23,020 bases of DNA from a virus: the IMG/VR virus record IMGVR_UViG_3300042397_001717, positions 1 through 23,020 of that record. The stretch is one strand, 5' to 3'. Every line of letters starts with the position of its first letter. Within the stretch, counting starts at the first letter, position 1. The translations under genes and the position numbers were made by a program. This document shows positions 6,950 through 15,924 of the stretch, in pieces. Under the pieces are notes generated by a model, which had not been told where the DNA came from, ran no database searches, and worked only from the letters and a program-made list of their open reading frames with translations.

Positions 6950-7168
6950 ATGGATAGATTAAAGAACATTTTAGCTTCTGCAGCTGAAGGTAAGGCAAGT
7001 GATTTTGCATCTGCTGTTCACGATGAGTTAAATGCTAGGATTATGGATAGCATTGAGAATAGAAGAATTGAGATTGCTGATTCTATCTTTGCCAAAGATG
7101 TCGAAGAGATTGATATGGGATCTGTTGACTCAGAAGTAGATGATGTCGACTCATCTAACGAGGAATAA
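6950..7168 (+). CDS. gp67: Prohead core protein (T4 gp67-like)
   Basis: A 72-residue protein (T4 gp67, also called PIP, is 80). It is a small component of the internal scaffold core and is normally degraded by gp21 during head maturation. The N-terminal two thirds form a helix (residues 1-48, with LNARIMDSIENRRIEIADSIF very like the T4 pattern of MAARTIDLIKEEKIAIA), followed by a short acidic tail (DVEEIDMGSVDSEVDDVDSSNEE). The acidic tail is shorter than in T4. Position between gp20 and gp68 supports the call. An AAAGAAGG ribosome site precedes the ATG. Confidence 0.88.
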   Translation: MDRLKNILASAAEGKASDFASAVHDELNARIMDSIENRRIEIADSIFAKDVEEIDMGSVDSEVDDVDSSNEE

Positions 7169-7178
7169 GGAAGAAAAA

Positions 7179-7739
7179 ATGAAGACGTTTAAATCATTCT
7201 TGTCAAGCATAAACGAATCTCCAGAAGAGCCAAGAGGCAAGGATGAGCGTCGTTTCAAGAAAATGCATATAGATGCTACAGATGTTACTGATTATCCTAT
7301 ATCAGGACAAGATCATGTATTCAAAGGCAGCACAAAAAAGAATCCTGGCCGTATTGGAGACATTTCTGAACCAGATACCGATCATTATGACACACAGTAT
7401 GTCGATAATGGAGATGAAGGTGAGGTAAGTCGCGGTGAAGAAGAGGATGATGAAGAGGATGAAGATGAAGACGAAGAAGATGAAGAGCGAGTTGTAAAAA
7501 CTAAGAAAATGCGTACCGATATGGTTGGTGAGGAGACTTTAATAGAAGCTGTTAAGCCTGGTGTAGTTGTTCTAAACGATGGTTCCAAAAGAAACATCAT
7601 CGAATCAGAAGCTAAGGTACTAAACGTTTTATTTACTCAATTAAACTCGTCTAATCGTTTAAAAATGGAAGAAAGACTTACCTCTTCAAACAAAGAATTT
7701 CAAAAAGTTTTAGAGTTTGCAAAAACTTCTATTCGGTAA
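7179..7739 (+). CDS. gp68: Prohead core protein (T4 gp68-like) with acidic tract
   Basis: A 186-residue protein, longer than T4 gp68 (141). It is part of the scaffold core. The start at 7179 (MKTFKSFLSS) is chosen over an upstream in-frame ATG at 7140 because AAGGAAG at 7167-7173 fits it and the earlier start would lie inside gp67. Order: a basic, flexible N-terminal region, an almost pure Asp/Glu tract at residues 79-103, then a compact C-terminal domain (residues 125-186, VKPGVVVLNDGSKRN then NVLFTQLNSSNRLKMEERLT) that I recognise from gp68-type proteins of other T4-like phages. LIE-A at 121-124 fits the gp21 cleavage rule (I/L-x-E). The acidic tract is encoded by a purine run at 7436-7489. 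Confidence 0.75.
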   Translation: MKTFKSFLSSINESPEEPRGKDERRFKKMHIDATDVTDYPISGQDHVFKGSTKKNPGRIGDISEPDTDHYDTQYVDNGDEGEVSRGEEEDDEEDEDEDEEDEERVVKTKKMRTDMVGEETLIEAVKPGVVVLNDGSKRNIIESEAKVLNVLFTQLNSSNRLKMEERLTSSNKEFQKVLEFAKTSIR

Positions 7740-7754
7740 ACTAAAAAGGAAGAG

Positions 7755-7762
7755 AATAAATA
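7755..7762 (+). promoter_or_regulatory. Late promoter box AATAAATA for the first fibre
   Basis: The octamer lies in the 72-base gap between gp68 and the fibre gene, 50 bases before the ATG. The leader after it carries an imperfect direct repeat (TATCTCGCTTTA at 7761, TATCTCGGTCTTTA at 7785). Confidence 0.65.
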
Positions 7763-7811
7763 TCTCGCTTTAAACACATTCGTCTATCTCGGTCTTTAAG
7801 GAATATAACAA

Positions 7812-10800
7812 ATGGCTAATATAGTTTTTAGAATCTTTTCGGAAAAGTTAGGTGCTGTAACAGCATCTCAATTCGTAGGTAACTCTGGTGAGATCTTTTA
7901 TGATCCCGATGCCCTATCATTAAGAATTTCAGATGGTGTTTCACCTGGCGGTAGACTATTAGTTGGTAGCGGTGCTGCTGGTACAGTAGCTACAGATATT
8001 AATGTTACACCAACTGGTGGTATCCAAAGCGCCACCGTCCAAGCTGCTCTTCAGGAATTAGATGCTGAAAAGTTATCTAAGTCTGGCGGAATTATGACCG
8101 GTGAGTTGGTATTGTCTAATACTGCTCCTGTAGATGCATATGCTGCTGTTTCTAAGGCCTTTATGGAAACATACGTTGCAAATACCATTGCTTCTGGTGG
8201 TGTTGTTGCAAATAATGTTGTGTTTAATAATGCAAATACAACACTAACATCTAACACTATTCAGGGTGCAGTTGCCGAACTTGCAACAACCAAACTTTCA
8301 CTAGCTGGTGGTGCATTAACTGGTGCTGTTACAACTTCACAAACAATATTTGCTAACAACGAACTTGTAACTAAGTCATATGTCGAGAATTTAATCTCAA
8401 CAGAAGATACTTACATTGATACCATTGCATTCAGTACAGCAAACGGTGCAATGACATTCGTCAATACTGATGGAACAATCATCAACGTATCATTGAACGG
8501 TCGTTATCTACCGCTATCTGGTGGAACAATGACTGGCGAGTTGATTCTATCAAATACAGCGCCAACTTCAAACAATAGTGCTGCTACAGTCAACTACGTA
8601 TCTAATTATGTTAATAATGCATTTGCTAACGGTTCTGTTCAGGCAAACACTATTACATTTAATAACTCTAGCACTACTACAATTAGTTCAAACACAATTC
8701 AGGGCGCAATTGCTGAACTAGAAGCCGAAAAGGTTGGTAAGGCCGGAGATGTAATGACTGGGTTCCTAACCCTTTCAGCAGACCCAACAGCAAATCTTCA
8801 TGCAACCACAAAGCAATATGTTGATAGCAAGATTGCAAATACAAATATTACTTCTAATAATATTACTTATACACCAACCGGTACACTTGCAGCTAATAAC
8901 GTAACAGCAGCTCTAACAGAACTAGATGCTGAAAAGGTTGCCAAGGCTGGCGATACAATGGCTGGTTACTTAACACTTTATGCTGATCCTATTGCACCGC
9001 TTCATGCTGCAACAAAAGACTATGTTGATGATAAGGTAGCCGCTGGTGGTGGTGCTTCACTACTTGACGACCTTCTAGATGTTAATGCTACTGTACCATT
9101 AGATGGCCAGTCACTTATCTATGATGCTTCATTAACAAGATATATTCTACAGAATAGAGTTAAGAATACCGGTGATACAATGACTGGTGCTCTAACACTA
9201 TCTGGTGCACCAACAGCAAACCTACATGCTGCTACTAAAGCTTATGTTGATACTGTTGCTACAACTGCTGTTGCTGCTCTTATTGACTCAGCACCTACAA
9301 CTTTAGATACACTAAATGAACTTGCTGCTGCACTTGGAGATGATCCTAACTTTGCAACAACAGTAGCAACTAATATTGCCGGTAAGGTTGCTAAGGCTGG
9401 TGATACAATGACAGGGTTCTTGACCCTTTCAGCAGATCCTACAGCTAACTTACATGCTACAACTAAACAGTATGTTGATGTTAAGATTGCAAATACTACA
9501 ATTACAGCAAATAACATTTCGTATACACCCACAGGTGATATCACAGCCAATAACGTTACTGCTGCTCTAACAGAACTAGACAACGAAAAGGTTGCTAAGG
9601 CTGGTGGTGTAATGACTGGTGCATTAACACTATCTGGTGCACCAACAGCAAACCTACATGCTGCTACTAAAGCTTATGTTGATACTGTTGCTACAACTGT
9701 TACTCTTGGTGGATTGACTGATGTTATTGACACTGTAAGTAATACAGCAACACAAACTGGATCTCACCTTAAATGGAATGGAACACAGTGGGCTCCTGGT
9801 TGGACTACTGTAGTTCAATCTATTGATACTGTATTTAATAATAATTTTGCTCTTCTACTAAAAAGTGCTACAGCAGCAGTTTCAGATATTTTAATTGATG
9901 GTAATGATGCTATTACATATAATCCATCAACAAAAACTCTTACTCTTGATAGTAATACTATTACTTCAGCCAAGATTCAAACTTGGGATGGAATTACAGA
10001 AAAGGTTGCTAAATCCGGCGATACAATGACTGGGTTCTTGAACCTATCTGGTGCGCCAACAGCTAACCTTCATGCAGCAACTAAACTTTATGTCGATAGC
10101 AAAACTTATGTTATTAATGATTTGACAGATGTTGATACAACTGGTCTTGCAAATGGTCAAGTTCTATCATGGAATGGTACCAACTTTATTCCATTCTCAC
10201 TACCAGCTGGTACAACAGATACATATACAGCAAACTCAACTATCAATGCTAACGGTGTTGTAACATTTACAAAGAGTGATAACAGCACATATACATTAGA
10301 TATTTCTACTGCTGCTGTACTTGTTGGCGGCGATACTATGACCGGCCTATTGACTCTTTCTGGTGCACCAACTGCTAACCTTCATGCAGCAACTAAGGCT
10401 TATGTTGATGCTGTCCTTCCAGATGGTGTTGCAGATGGTCAAGAACTGTATTGGGATGGTACTGAGTGGACTCCTCAACTTGCAACTGCTTTAAGTCTTC
10501 ATGGTTATACTTCTGACGCATTGGCTGAAGCTGCAATGATTGCTACTGGAACACCAATGGGTGGTGGTAGAGTTTACTGGAATACTACAGATAGTAAGTT
10601 TAGACTTTATAATGGCACGGTTTGGTCAGATGTAACTTCTGCTGGTGATGTTGTTGGACCTGCTTCTGCAACTGATAATGCAATTGCTCGCTTTGATACA
10701 ACAACTGGTAAGTTGATTCAGAGTTCTTTAGCTACTATTAATGACACTGGGTCACTTGTTGCAAATAGTGCTTTTCTATCTTCAAACTTGGTTGTATCTG

Positions 10801-11105
10801 GTGCATACAAATCAGGGTTTGCAACTTCAACTGGTGTTCTTGATTGGTCTGCAAGGTCTTACTATAAGATGACTGCATCATCAGCAATAACAGTTAGCTT
10901 TACTAATGTAGATGCTGTATCAGTCAATTCTATGACCGTTGAGATTGCTATGAGTGGTGGTTCTATTACTTGGCCTACAGCTGTTAAATGGGCTGCAGGT
11001 ACTGCACCAACATTGACCAACTCTAAGACTCACCTAGTCATGTTGTCAACTTCAAATGGTGGTACAACCATTCTTGCGTCAGCCTTGACTGACTTCGTAC
11101 CATAA
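7812..11105 (+). CDS. Tail fibre / virion adhesin with MTG...AATK-YVD repeats
   Basis: A 1097-residue structural protein, probably a trimeric fibre for host binding. Residues 1-50 (FRIFSEKLG, then GEIFYDPDALSLRISDGVSPGG) are a virion-attachment-type domain shared with the fibre at 15925. The shaft holds about ten copies of a 26-residue unit (pattern G-x-x-M-T-G-x-L-x-L-S-x-x-P-T, then AATK-x-YVD) near residues 92, 165, 237, 312, 380, 454, 530, 598, 736 and 840, mixed with LTDV...GQVLSWNGT-type units. After GDVVGPASATDNAIARFD (945-962), a common phage-fibre stretch, comes a C-terminal cap (1002-1097) with ITWPTAVKW and GTAPTL, a beta-domain I recognise at the ends of many phage fibres. Ribosome site TAAGGAA. 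It splits the gp68-gp21 order usual in T4. Which T4 fibre, if any, it replaces cannot be told. Confidence 0.85.
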   Translation: MANIVFRIFSEKLGAVTASQFVGNSGEIFYDPDALSLRISDGVSPGGRLLVGSGAAGTVATDINVTPTGGIQSATVQAALQELDAEKLSKSGGIMTGELVLSNTAPVDAYAAVSKAFMETYVANTIASGGVVANNVVFNNANTTLTSNTIQGAVAELATTKLSLAGGALTGAVTTSQTIFANNELVTKSYVENLISTEDTYIDTIAFSTANGAMTFVNTDGTIINVSLNGRYLPLSGGTMTGELILSNTAPTSNNSAATVNYVSNYVNNAFANGSVQANTITFNNSSTTTISSNTIQGAIAELEAEKVGKAGDVMTGFLTLSADPTANLHATTKQYVDSKIANTNITSNNITYTPTGTLAANNVTAALTELDAEKVAKAGDTMAGYLTLYADPIAPLHAATKDYVDDKVAAGGGASLLDDLLDVNATVPLDGQSLIYDASLTRYILQNRVKNTGDTMTGALTLSGAPTANLHAATKAYVDTVATTAVAALIDSAPTTLDTLNELAAALGDDPNFATTVATNIAGKVAKAGDTMTGFLTLSADPTANLHATTKQYVDVKIANTTITANNISYTPTGDITANNVTAALTELDNEKVAKAGGVMTGALTLSGAPTANLHAATKAYVDTVATTVTLGGLTDVIDTVSNTATQTGSHLKWNGTQWAPGWTTVVQSIDTVFNNNFALLLKSATAAVSDILIDGNDAITYNPSTKTLTLDSNTITSAKIQTWDGITEKVAKSGDTMTGFLNLSGAPTANLHAATKLYVDSKTYVINDLTDVDTTGLANGQVLSWNGTNFIPFSLPAGTTDTYTANSTINANGVVTFTKSDNSTYTLDISTAAVLVGGDTMTGLLTLSGAPTANLHAATKAYVDAVLPDGVADGQELYWDGTEWTPQLATALSLHGYTSDALAEAAMIATGTPMGGGRVYWNTTDSKFRLYNGTVWSDVTSAGDVVGPASATDNAIARFDTTTGKLIQSSLATINDTGSLVANSAFLSSNLVVSGAYKSGFATSTGVLDWSARSYYKMTASSAITVSFTNVDAVSVNSMTVEIAMSGGSITWPTAVKWAAGTAPTLTNSKTHLVMLSTSNGGTTILASALTDFVP
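9193..9267 (+). repeat. Exact 75-base direct repeat, copy 1
   Basis: Identical to 9625-9699 and offset by 432 bases (144 codons), so in frame. It encodes the LTLSGAPTANLHAATKAYVD unit plus TVATT. Other copies of the unit differ at many silent sites, so this pair is recent or kept identical by recombination. Confidence 0.9.
9625..9699 (+). repeat. Exact 75-base direct repeat, copy 2
   Basis: Second copy of the repeat at 9193-9267; the sequences diverge right after the shared acaactg. Confidence 0.9.
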
Positions 11106-11108
11106 ATA
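11101..11108 (+). promoter_or_regulatory. Late promoter box CATAAATA for the chaperone gene
   Basis: The octamer contains the first fibre's stop codon (11103-11105) and ends seven bases before the hairpin at 11116, so a transcript would begin about at the foot of that hairpin. Confidence 0.6.
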
Positions 11109-11115
11109 AAAAAAT

Positions 11116-11142
11116 AGGTGGGGTACATATTGCCCCACCTTT
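11116..11142 (+). terminator. Terminator-like GC hairpin after the first fibre
   Basis: AGGTGGGG (11116-11123) pairs with CCCCACCT (11133-11140) around a 9-base loop: eight pairs, six of them G-C, followed by a short TT. The T-run is short, so termination may be partial; the hairpin may instead serve as a protective 5' end for the downstream message. Confidence 0.6.
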
Positions 11143-11159
11143 ACCAGTTGGAAGAATTA

Positions 11160-11591
11160 ATGATCGTATTTACAAAACCAGATGGCGAACTTGAGTTTCC
11201 AATTTCTTTTGATGAGTTGAGAGCAAGATTTCCACATACTTCATTTCCCCAACCATTAATGCAAAGTGCTTTACCTGCAGGATATCATTTATTTCAACAT
11301 GATGATTGCCCAGTCGTAAATAATAAAAAAAGTGTTGCATTTTTTAGAATAGATGAAATGGGGTTTCCAAAAATAGGTTGGAAACTAGAAGATTATTCTC
11401 AAGAAGAGTGGGCTGAGGCTGAACATAAAGTTGAGTTGGAAATAGAACGATTAGCCAAAGAAGTTTCTTGGTGTTTTGCAGATGATGTTCCTGATAAAAT
11501 AAAGAATAAATACAAAGAATATAGAAAAAAACTTTGGGATATTATCAATCAAGATGGATATCCTTTCAATGTAAAATACCCGGAGGCTTAA
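11160..11591 (+). CDS. Tail fibre assembly chaperone
   Basis: A 143-residue protein. I choose ATG 11160 (GGAAG ribosome site at 11150-11154) over a start at 11118, which lies inside the hairpin. The N-terminal half (MIVFTKPDGELEFPIS) is a small beta-like domain; a charged helix follows (about residues 77-102); the C-terminal KYKEYRKKLWDIINQDGYPF then NVKYP matches the tail-assembly-chaperone signature W/Y-x-x-YR-x-x-L-x-x-I-x-x-Q-x-G-(F/Y)-P, ending in a WP- or YP-type motif. Such proteins help fold or join tail fibres and are usually encoded next to the fibre they serve. It sits between two giant fibre genes and its stop abuts the next start, so the 1426-residue fibre is its likely client. 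It is not itself expected in the virion. Confidence 0.75.
   Translation: MIVFTKPDGELEFPISFDELRARFPHTSFPQPLMQSALPAGYHLFQHDDCPVVNNKKSVAFFRIDEMGFPKIGWKLEDYSQEEWAEAEHKVELEIERLAKEVSWCFADDVPDKIKNKYKEYRKKLWDIINQDGYPFNVKYPEA
11505..11512 (+). promoter_or_regulatory. Possible late promoter box AATAAATA before the Asp-box fibre
   Basis: The octamer lies inside the 3' end of the chaperone gene, 79 bases before the fibre ATG. It could give the long fibre gene its own message, but as in-frame lysine/asparagine codons it may be chance. Confidence 0.25.
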
Positions 11592-14500
11592 ATGGATCCT
11601 ATTAGCTTTATGCGAAATCGCGCCGTAAAATCTACACCAGCAACAACTAAGAGTTTTTATGGTCAGACGTGGGTTACAGATAACGTAAATGATAAAACTG
11701 TTTTTGCATTTATTAAAAATGAACAGTTAGCCGTTCCCCCTTACACAGCCAATAGTACAGTAAAGTATGCTGAAACTACTGGATTTTCTGATGCCGTTGA
11801 TGACTGGTCAGGATTTACTCATGCATTTGCTCCAACAAATTGGGGATCTGGTAATTACCACTCTCAATCTGAATCTTGGGAAGTAAATAGAATAACATTA
11901 CCAACAGTTCCAGGTGCGTTTGCAGCAAATGCGGATAGATCTATCATTGTTGCTTATGGTGGTGGAAATGTAAAACCTAAAGTTTCAACCGATTTTGGCT
12001 CAACATGGATTGATGCTAATACTACTTTACCTAATAATGATTTCCCAGGCATTTTGTTTGCAGAAGGTGCTTTCTATGTAGCATATTCAAATGGTCAAGG
12101 CGTATGGACATCAGTTGATGGTATGACTTGGACAAGTACCAGTAGCATCTTAAATTCAAACTATCTTTTAAAAGCTGGTGCTCCTGGGTATACTGTTATT
12201 GGAGACGTAATTTTTAGCGCTGGTAGAGATTATTTTTCTGCTCAAGCCAGAATTGGCGGGACAAATTATGTTTTTGCAAATTTTGATAAAGTATATGATG
12301 GAAACAGATCTTTACGGTTTGTTACAAAAACAGTAAATTATGAACAAACAAACAATGCTGTGTTAGTTATTTCTAATAAAGTATATTCTGTTACTTGGGA
12401 TGGTACAGCACCTACTGCAACTGAAGTTTTTGATACAGATACGATTTCAAGAAGTTTCTTGGCTATTGCATGGGATGAAGTGAACAACAGATACATTTCA
12501 ATTATGGCCGGATCAAGTTGGACAACAGGTAATGAAATCAGAACTTCATCAGACAATGGTGCAACCTGGACATTACTAAAAGCTATACCAGATGCATATT
12601 CTAATAGAAGTTTTATTGTTGTGCTTGCAAATGGCAAAATAGTTATATCCGGTAATGGTGGAAGTGATGTTATTTACTCACCAGACACAGACACATTTAA
12701 TTTTGGTTCAAGATTCAAAATGACAGGTAACTTACGTTTGACAGAAACAAGATTCTTAATAAGTGCTTATAATATGGATACCAACTCATATACTACTTAC
12801 GCTTCTGATTCTGCTGCCGCAACTGATACTACAAGTATTCTTTCAAAAAGAAAGTGGTTCACTCAAACTTGGGCAGGACAAGCAAATGTTATTATTACAA
12901 CATCATCTGATACTCTTAGGACTTCCTCAAATACCAACGTGACATTTAGTGGCACAAAAGACTATCCTAATGATAAGGGGTTGTACCCATCTTATTTTAA
13001 CGCTAATTCTGTTACACAAGGTACATACTCTTCTGGAGGTCTCAACTACGACACAACTTCATATCTGTGTATGCAAGATACTGCTCATGGAAATTATTCT
13101 CAAAATACACCACAGTATGTTGCAAATATTTGGAAGTCAACTGATAATGGTGTGACTTTTGAAAGGTCAGTTGACTATACAAATAAAGTTACATCTGTCG
13201 ATACAATATCGCACCAATTAAGCAATAATCCTAATTCAAACTGGACTGAAATTACAAAGGGTTCTAGTAATAATCCGATCTTTTCATTCTCACGTATTCT
13301 TTGGAGTCCAAACGATTTTTTTAGTACTCTAGATAGAAGAATCAACTCAGTATCTCCTGCTGGGTTAAATGAGATGTTTTATCAAGACGGCGCTTATTGG
13401 GCTTACGGCCACAATGGTGTTTTGATGACTTCAACTACAGGCAACTCGGGTTGGACTAAGTTTGATAATCTCCAAAAACTTTGCTTTGGAACAAGAATTA
13501 CTGCATTTGCAAAGAACGGAAATAATCTTATTGTATTTACAAACCTTTATTCAACACAATGTTTGTATTCAACAGATCTTGGTGTAACTTGGACAGATTA
13601 CACTACAGCATTTAGAACAGCTTGGGGTATATCTTTCACTGGTTGGAATATTAATAAGGATTCTGTAGCTACTGCATGCATTTGGGATGGAACTCAGTGG
13701 ATTGTTGCTGCGGCCGGAGCAAGTTCTGGAAGCCTTCTTGTTTCTACAAACGGTTCAACTTGGACTAAGAAAACTTCTTACCCAAGCAATTTTTCAACCA
13801 TTCCTATGACAATTACAAAACACCCAACTGACTCAACAATCTTAATTGGTTGTAGGAATGCTGGAATTGTTGTTACTAATACTTCTCTTGCTACATTCAC
13901 AACTCTTGGTTTTAGCAGTTATGGGTTTTCTTCAATTGTTACAAAGATTATTTGGAATGGTTCTACTTGGTTTGCGTTCTTTGAAACGGGGTCACAAGGT
14001 AGATATACTTATTCAACAGTAGCTAATCCAACCTCACTTGCAAATTGGAAAAGTCCATTAGTCCTAGCCGATTTCCCGGCCACTAGAAGATTTGGCGGCA
14101 CAACATCAACACTCAATGCAACAAATGCTTATTGGGATGGTACAAACATATTAATTGTTGATTACTACAATAGAAAAGCATTCAAATCACCAAATGGTGA
14201 TAACTGGACAGAAATGACTGGTTTGTATAGTAATACTCTTTGGAAGAAGTTCTCAAAACATCCATGGGCTATTGCTTCTAATGGCACTATGTATGTAGCA
14301 GTCGGTGACATGTGTGATAGTGGACACTCAACTGATGGTGGCTCAAATTGGTCAACAAATGCTGGCACAAAAATTGCTGCTGGTGTGGAAGATCCAACAG
14401 CAAGTCTCACCTTAGATACATATATTGCAAGTACGCTTACTATAACAAATGGTGGTTCTGGATACCCACCAAACGAAAGTAATCTTGCTGTAACAGTGAC

Positions 14501-15872
14501 ATTTAGTAATCCAACAGGTACTCCGGCAGTAAAACCAATTACTGGTACTATTATGACAAATAGTTCTGGTGCAATTTCACAAATTAACATTGATAACTAT
14601 GGATTTGTTTCAGGTTACACAACAGCTCCTATTATTACTAGTATTACTGGAAGCACAGGAAGTGGTGCAACAGCAACTGCAACATTGTTGTACAAACTAG
14701 GCGCAACAAGAATGATCAACTTAGGTAAGGGTCTTGGTCCTACTTACAGTACATATGCCAGCTTTCCATCTACTAAACACGACCAATTTGAAATTGGTGT
14801 TGTCCCAGAATATCCAGATCCTACCGGTATACCAGGAGTATCACTAAATAGTACACCAACACGAATAAGATTTGCTTTGGGGAACAAAAGGTTTACAAAT
14901 ACTGGTTTTAATAGCGGTGCATCTCTTTTAAGTGGTAATGATTCGGGTTCAATGATAATTAATAGTCCTTCAGGTTCAGGTGTATTTTTTTCGGGGGTAA
15001 ATTACTCAATATTAAATAGTTTTTCAAACGGACAACAAAAAACCTCATGTCCAGTATCATATAAAAGTATATATACATCAGATTGGATTTGTAAAGAATT
15101 TGCTCCAACAACAACTAAACCTCTTACTTCTTTTAATGCATCTTCTCCTTTTGTTGACAATACTGGTGCTCCATATGTCTTTTTTAATATTGAAAAAAGA
15201 GTATTTGCAAGTAATATTTCAATTTTTAGTGGTGGATTTAATTACAACACAGAGATAACTACTTTAGTTTCTGCAATTCAAGCTGAATATACTTCTTCTA
15301 ATAACACGTTAAAGTTTACCCCATCACTTTATAAGTATGGTATTGAAACTTACGGATCTTTCATTAGTGAAGACAATCCAACAAGTATTATTGCTAACTT
15401 ACCAGTAGACATGTCACTTAAATTAACTGGCACTGACTTGGATTCGTTTAGATCAAATAATCAAATATATATTACTACTCCGTTTGTTTTTGTTGCGTGT
15501 AACGGCGGGAACGAAAATACCCCAGGTAATACTGTTGTAATTACTATGCAAAAACCAAAAACGTATCCTATGAACGATTTTACACAGCAACAACCAAATT
15601 CAGTTAATGAGGTGTATTGGTTTAAGTCTACAAACGGCGGATCAAGTTGGACTGATATTTCTGCTCCAATAAGAGCTAAATATAATACTTTAGGTATTAT
15701 ATTTTCACAACAAAAATATAGTGTTGCACTTCCACTATTCATGAATTGGTCACAACATGAACAAGTGTGGTATTCAATCACACAAGATCAATATGTTATA
15801 TGGTCAAGAGACTTAACAAACTGGACTGTTGCAAGAGATCCTGCAATTCAGTTCCCAGATTATCCAGATTAA
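11592..15872 (+). CDS. Giant tail fibre/adhesin with Asp-box propeller repeats
   Basis: A 1426-residue protein, start fixed by GGAGG at 11582-11586 and an ATG touching the chaperone stop. It carries at least ten Asp-box-type motifs (S/T-x-D/N-x-G-x-x-W): STDFGSTW 132, SVDGMTW 174, SSDNGATW 319, STDNGVTF 516, STDLGVTW 660, STNGSTW 718, SPNGDNW 866, STDGGSNW 913, STNGGSSW 1346, SRDLTNW 1405. These mark blade turns of sialidase/BNR and photosystem-assembly-type beta-propellers, here probably two or more propellers. Residues about 946-1032 (ITNGGSGYPP ... SGATATATLL) are a separate beta-module known from phage fibres. No arginine triad or FRIP motif shows it to be a sialidase, so a glycan-binding adhesin is likelier. 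It lacks the N-terminal domain shared by the fibres on either side; how it attaches is unknown. Residues 1033-1340 match nothing I recognise. Confidence 0.75.
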   Translation: MDPISFMRNRAVKSTPATTKSFYGQTWVTDNVNDKTVFAFIKNEQLAVPPYTANSTVKYAETTGFSDAVDDWSGFTHAFAPTNWGSGNYHSQSESWEVNRITLPTVPGAFAANADRSIIVAYGGGNVKPKVSTDFGSTWIDANTTLPNNDFPGILFAEGAFYVAYSNGQGVWTSVDGMTWTSTSSILNSNYLLKAGAPGYTVIGDVIFSAGRDYFSAQARIGGTNYVFANFDKVYDGNRSLRFVTKTVNYEQTNNAVLVISNKVYSVTWDGTAPTATEVFDTDTISRSFLAIAWDEVNNRYISIMAGSSWTTGNEIRTSSDNGATWTLLKAIPDAYSNRSFIVVLANGKIVISGNGGSDVIYSPDTDTFNFGSRFKMTGNLRLTETRFLISAYNMDTNSYTTYASDSAAATDTTSILSKRKWFTQTWAGQANVIITTSSDTLRTSSNTNVTFSGTKDYPNDKGLYPSYFNANSVTQGTYSSGGLNYDTTSYLCMQDTAHGNYSQNTPQYVANIWKSTDNGVTFERSVDYTNKVTSVDTISHQLSNNPNSNWTEITKGSSNNPIFSFSRILWSPNDFFSTLDRRINSVSPAGLNEMFYQDGAYWAYGHNGVLMTSTTGNSGWTKFDNLQKLCFGTRITAFAKNGNNLIVFTNLYSTQCLYSTDLGVTWTDYTTAFRTAWGISFTGWNINKDSVATACIWDGTQWIVAAAGASSGSLLVSTNGSTWTKKTSYPSNFSTIPMTITKHPTDSTILIGCRNAGIVVTNTSLATFTTLGFSSYGFSSIVTKIIWNGSTWFAFFETGSQGRYTYSTVANPTSLANWKSPLVLADFPATRRFGGTTSTLNATNAYWDGTNILIVDYYNRKAFKSPNGDNWTEMTGLYSNTLWKKFSKHPWAIASNGTMYVAVGDMCDSGHSTDGGSNWSTNAGTKIAAGVEDPTASLTLDTYIASTLTITNGGSGYPPNESNLAVTVTFSNPTGTPAVKPITGTIMTNSSGAISQINIDNYGFVSGYTTAPIITSITGSTGSGATATATLLYKLGATRMINLGKGLGPTYSTYASFPSTKHDQFEIGVVPEYPDPTGIPGVSLNSTPTRIRFALGNKRFTNTGFNSGASLLSGNDSGSMIINSPSGSGVFFSGVNYSILNSFSNGQQKTSCPVSYKSIYTSDWICKEFAPTTTKPLTSFNASSPFVDNTGAPYVFFNIEKRVFASNISIFSGGFNYNTEITTLVSAIQAEYTSSNNTLKFTPSLYKYGIETYGSFISEDNPTSIIANLPVDMSLKLTGTDLDSFRSNNQIYITTPFVFVACNGGNENTPGNTVVITMQKPKTYPMNDFTQQQPNSVNEVYWFKSTNGGSSWTDISAPIRAKYNTLGIIFSQQKYSVALPLFMNWSQHEQVWYSITQDQYVIWSRDLTNWTVARDPAIQFPDYPD

Positions 15873-15893
15873 AGTAAGCATTAAACTTTTCTT

Positions 15894-15901
15894 AATAAAT
15901 A
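15894..15901 (+). promoter_or_regulatory. Late promoter box AATAAATA for the RCC1-like fibre
   Basis: The octamer lies in the 52-base gap between the two large fibre genes, 23 bases before the ATG at 15925. Confidence 0.65.
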
Positions 15902-15924
15902 ACTAAATACGATAGGGAAGATAA

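Noticed and set aside
7140-7178. Upstream in-frame ATG for gp68
   Set aside because: It lies within gp67 and has no ribosome site; MKTFKSFL at 7179 follows AAGGAAG.
7385-7600. Minus-strand frame with a long serine run
   Set aside because: It is the complement of the Asp/Glu tract in gp68.
9242-9583. Minus-strand frame of 113 codons in the first fibre
   Set aside because: Shadow of the repeat shaft, no ribosome site or promoter.
7812-11105. Possible CRISPR array from the repeated units
   Set aside because: The units are long, coding, in frame and diverged at silent sites, without uniform spacers.
11118-11159. Upstream start for the chaperone gene
   Set aside because: It begins inside the hairpin stem with no ribosome site; the ATG at 11160 has GGAAG.
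14165-14590. Minus-strand frame of 141 codons in the Asp-box fibre
   Set aside because: Antisense shadow of a coherent long gene; composition not protein-like.
11592-15872. Naming the Asp-box fibre a sialidase
   Set aside because: Asp boxes alone mark propeller blades; no FRIP motif, arginine triad or catalytic set was visible.
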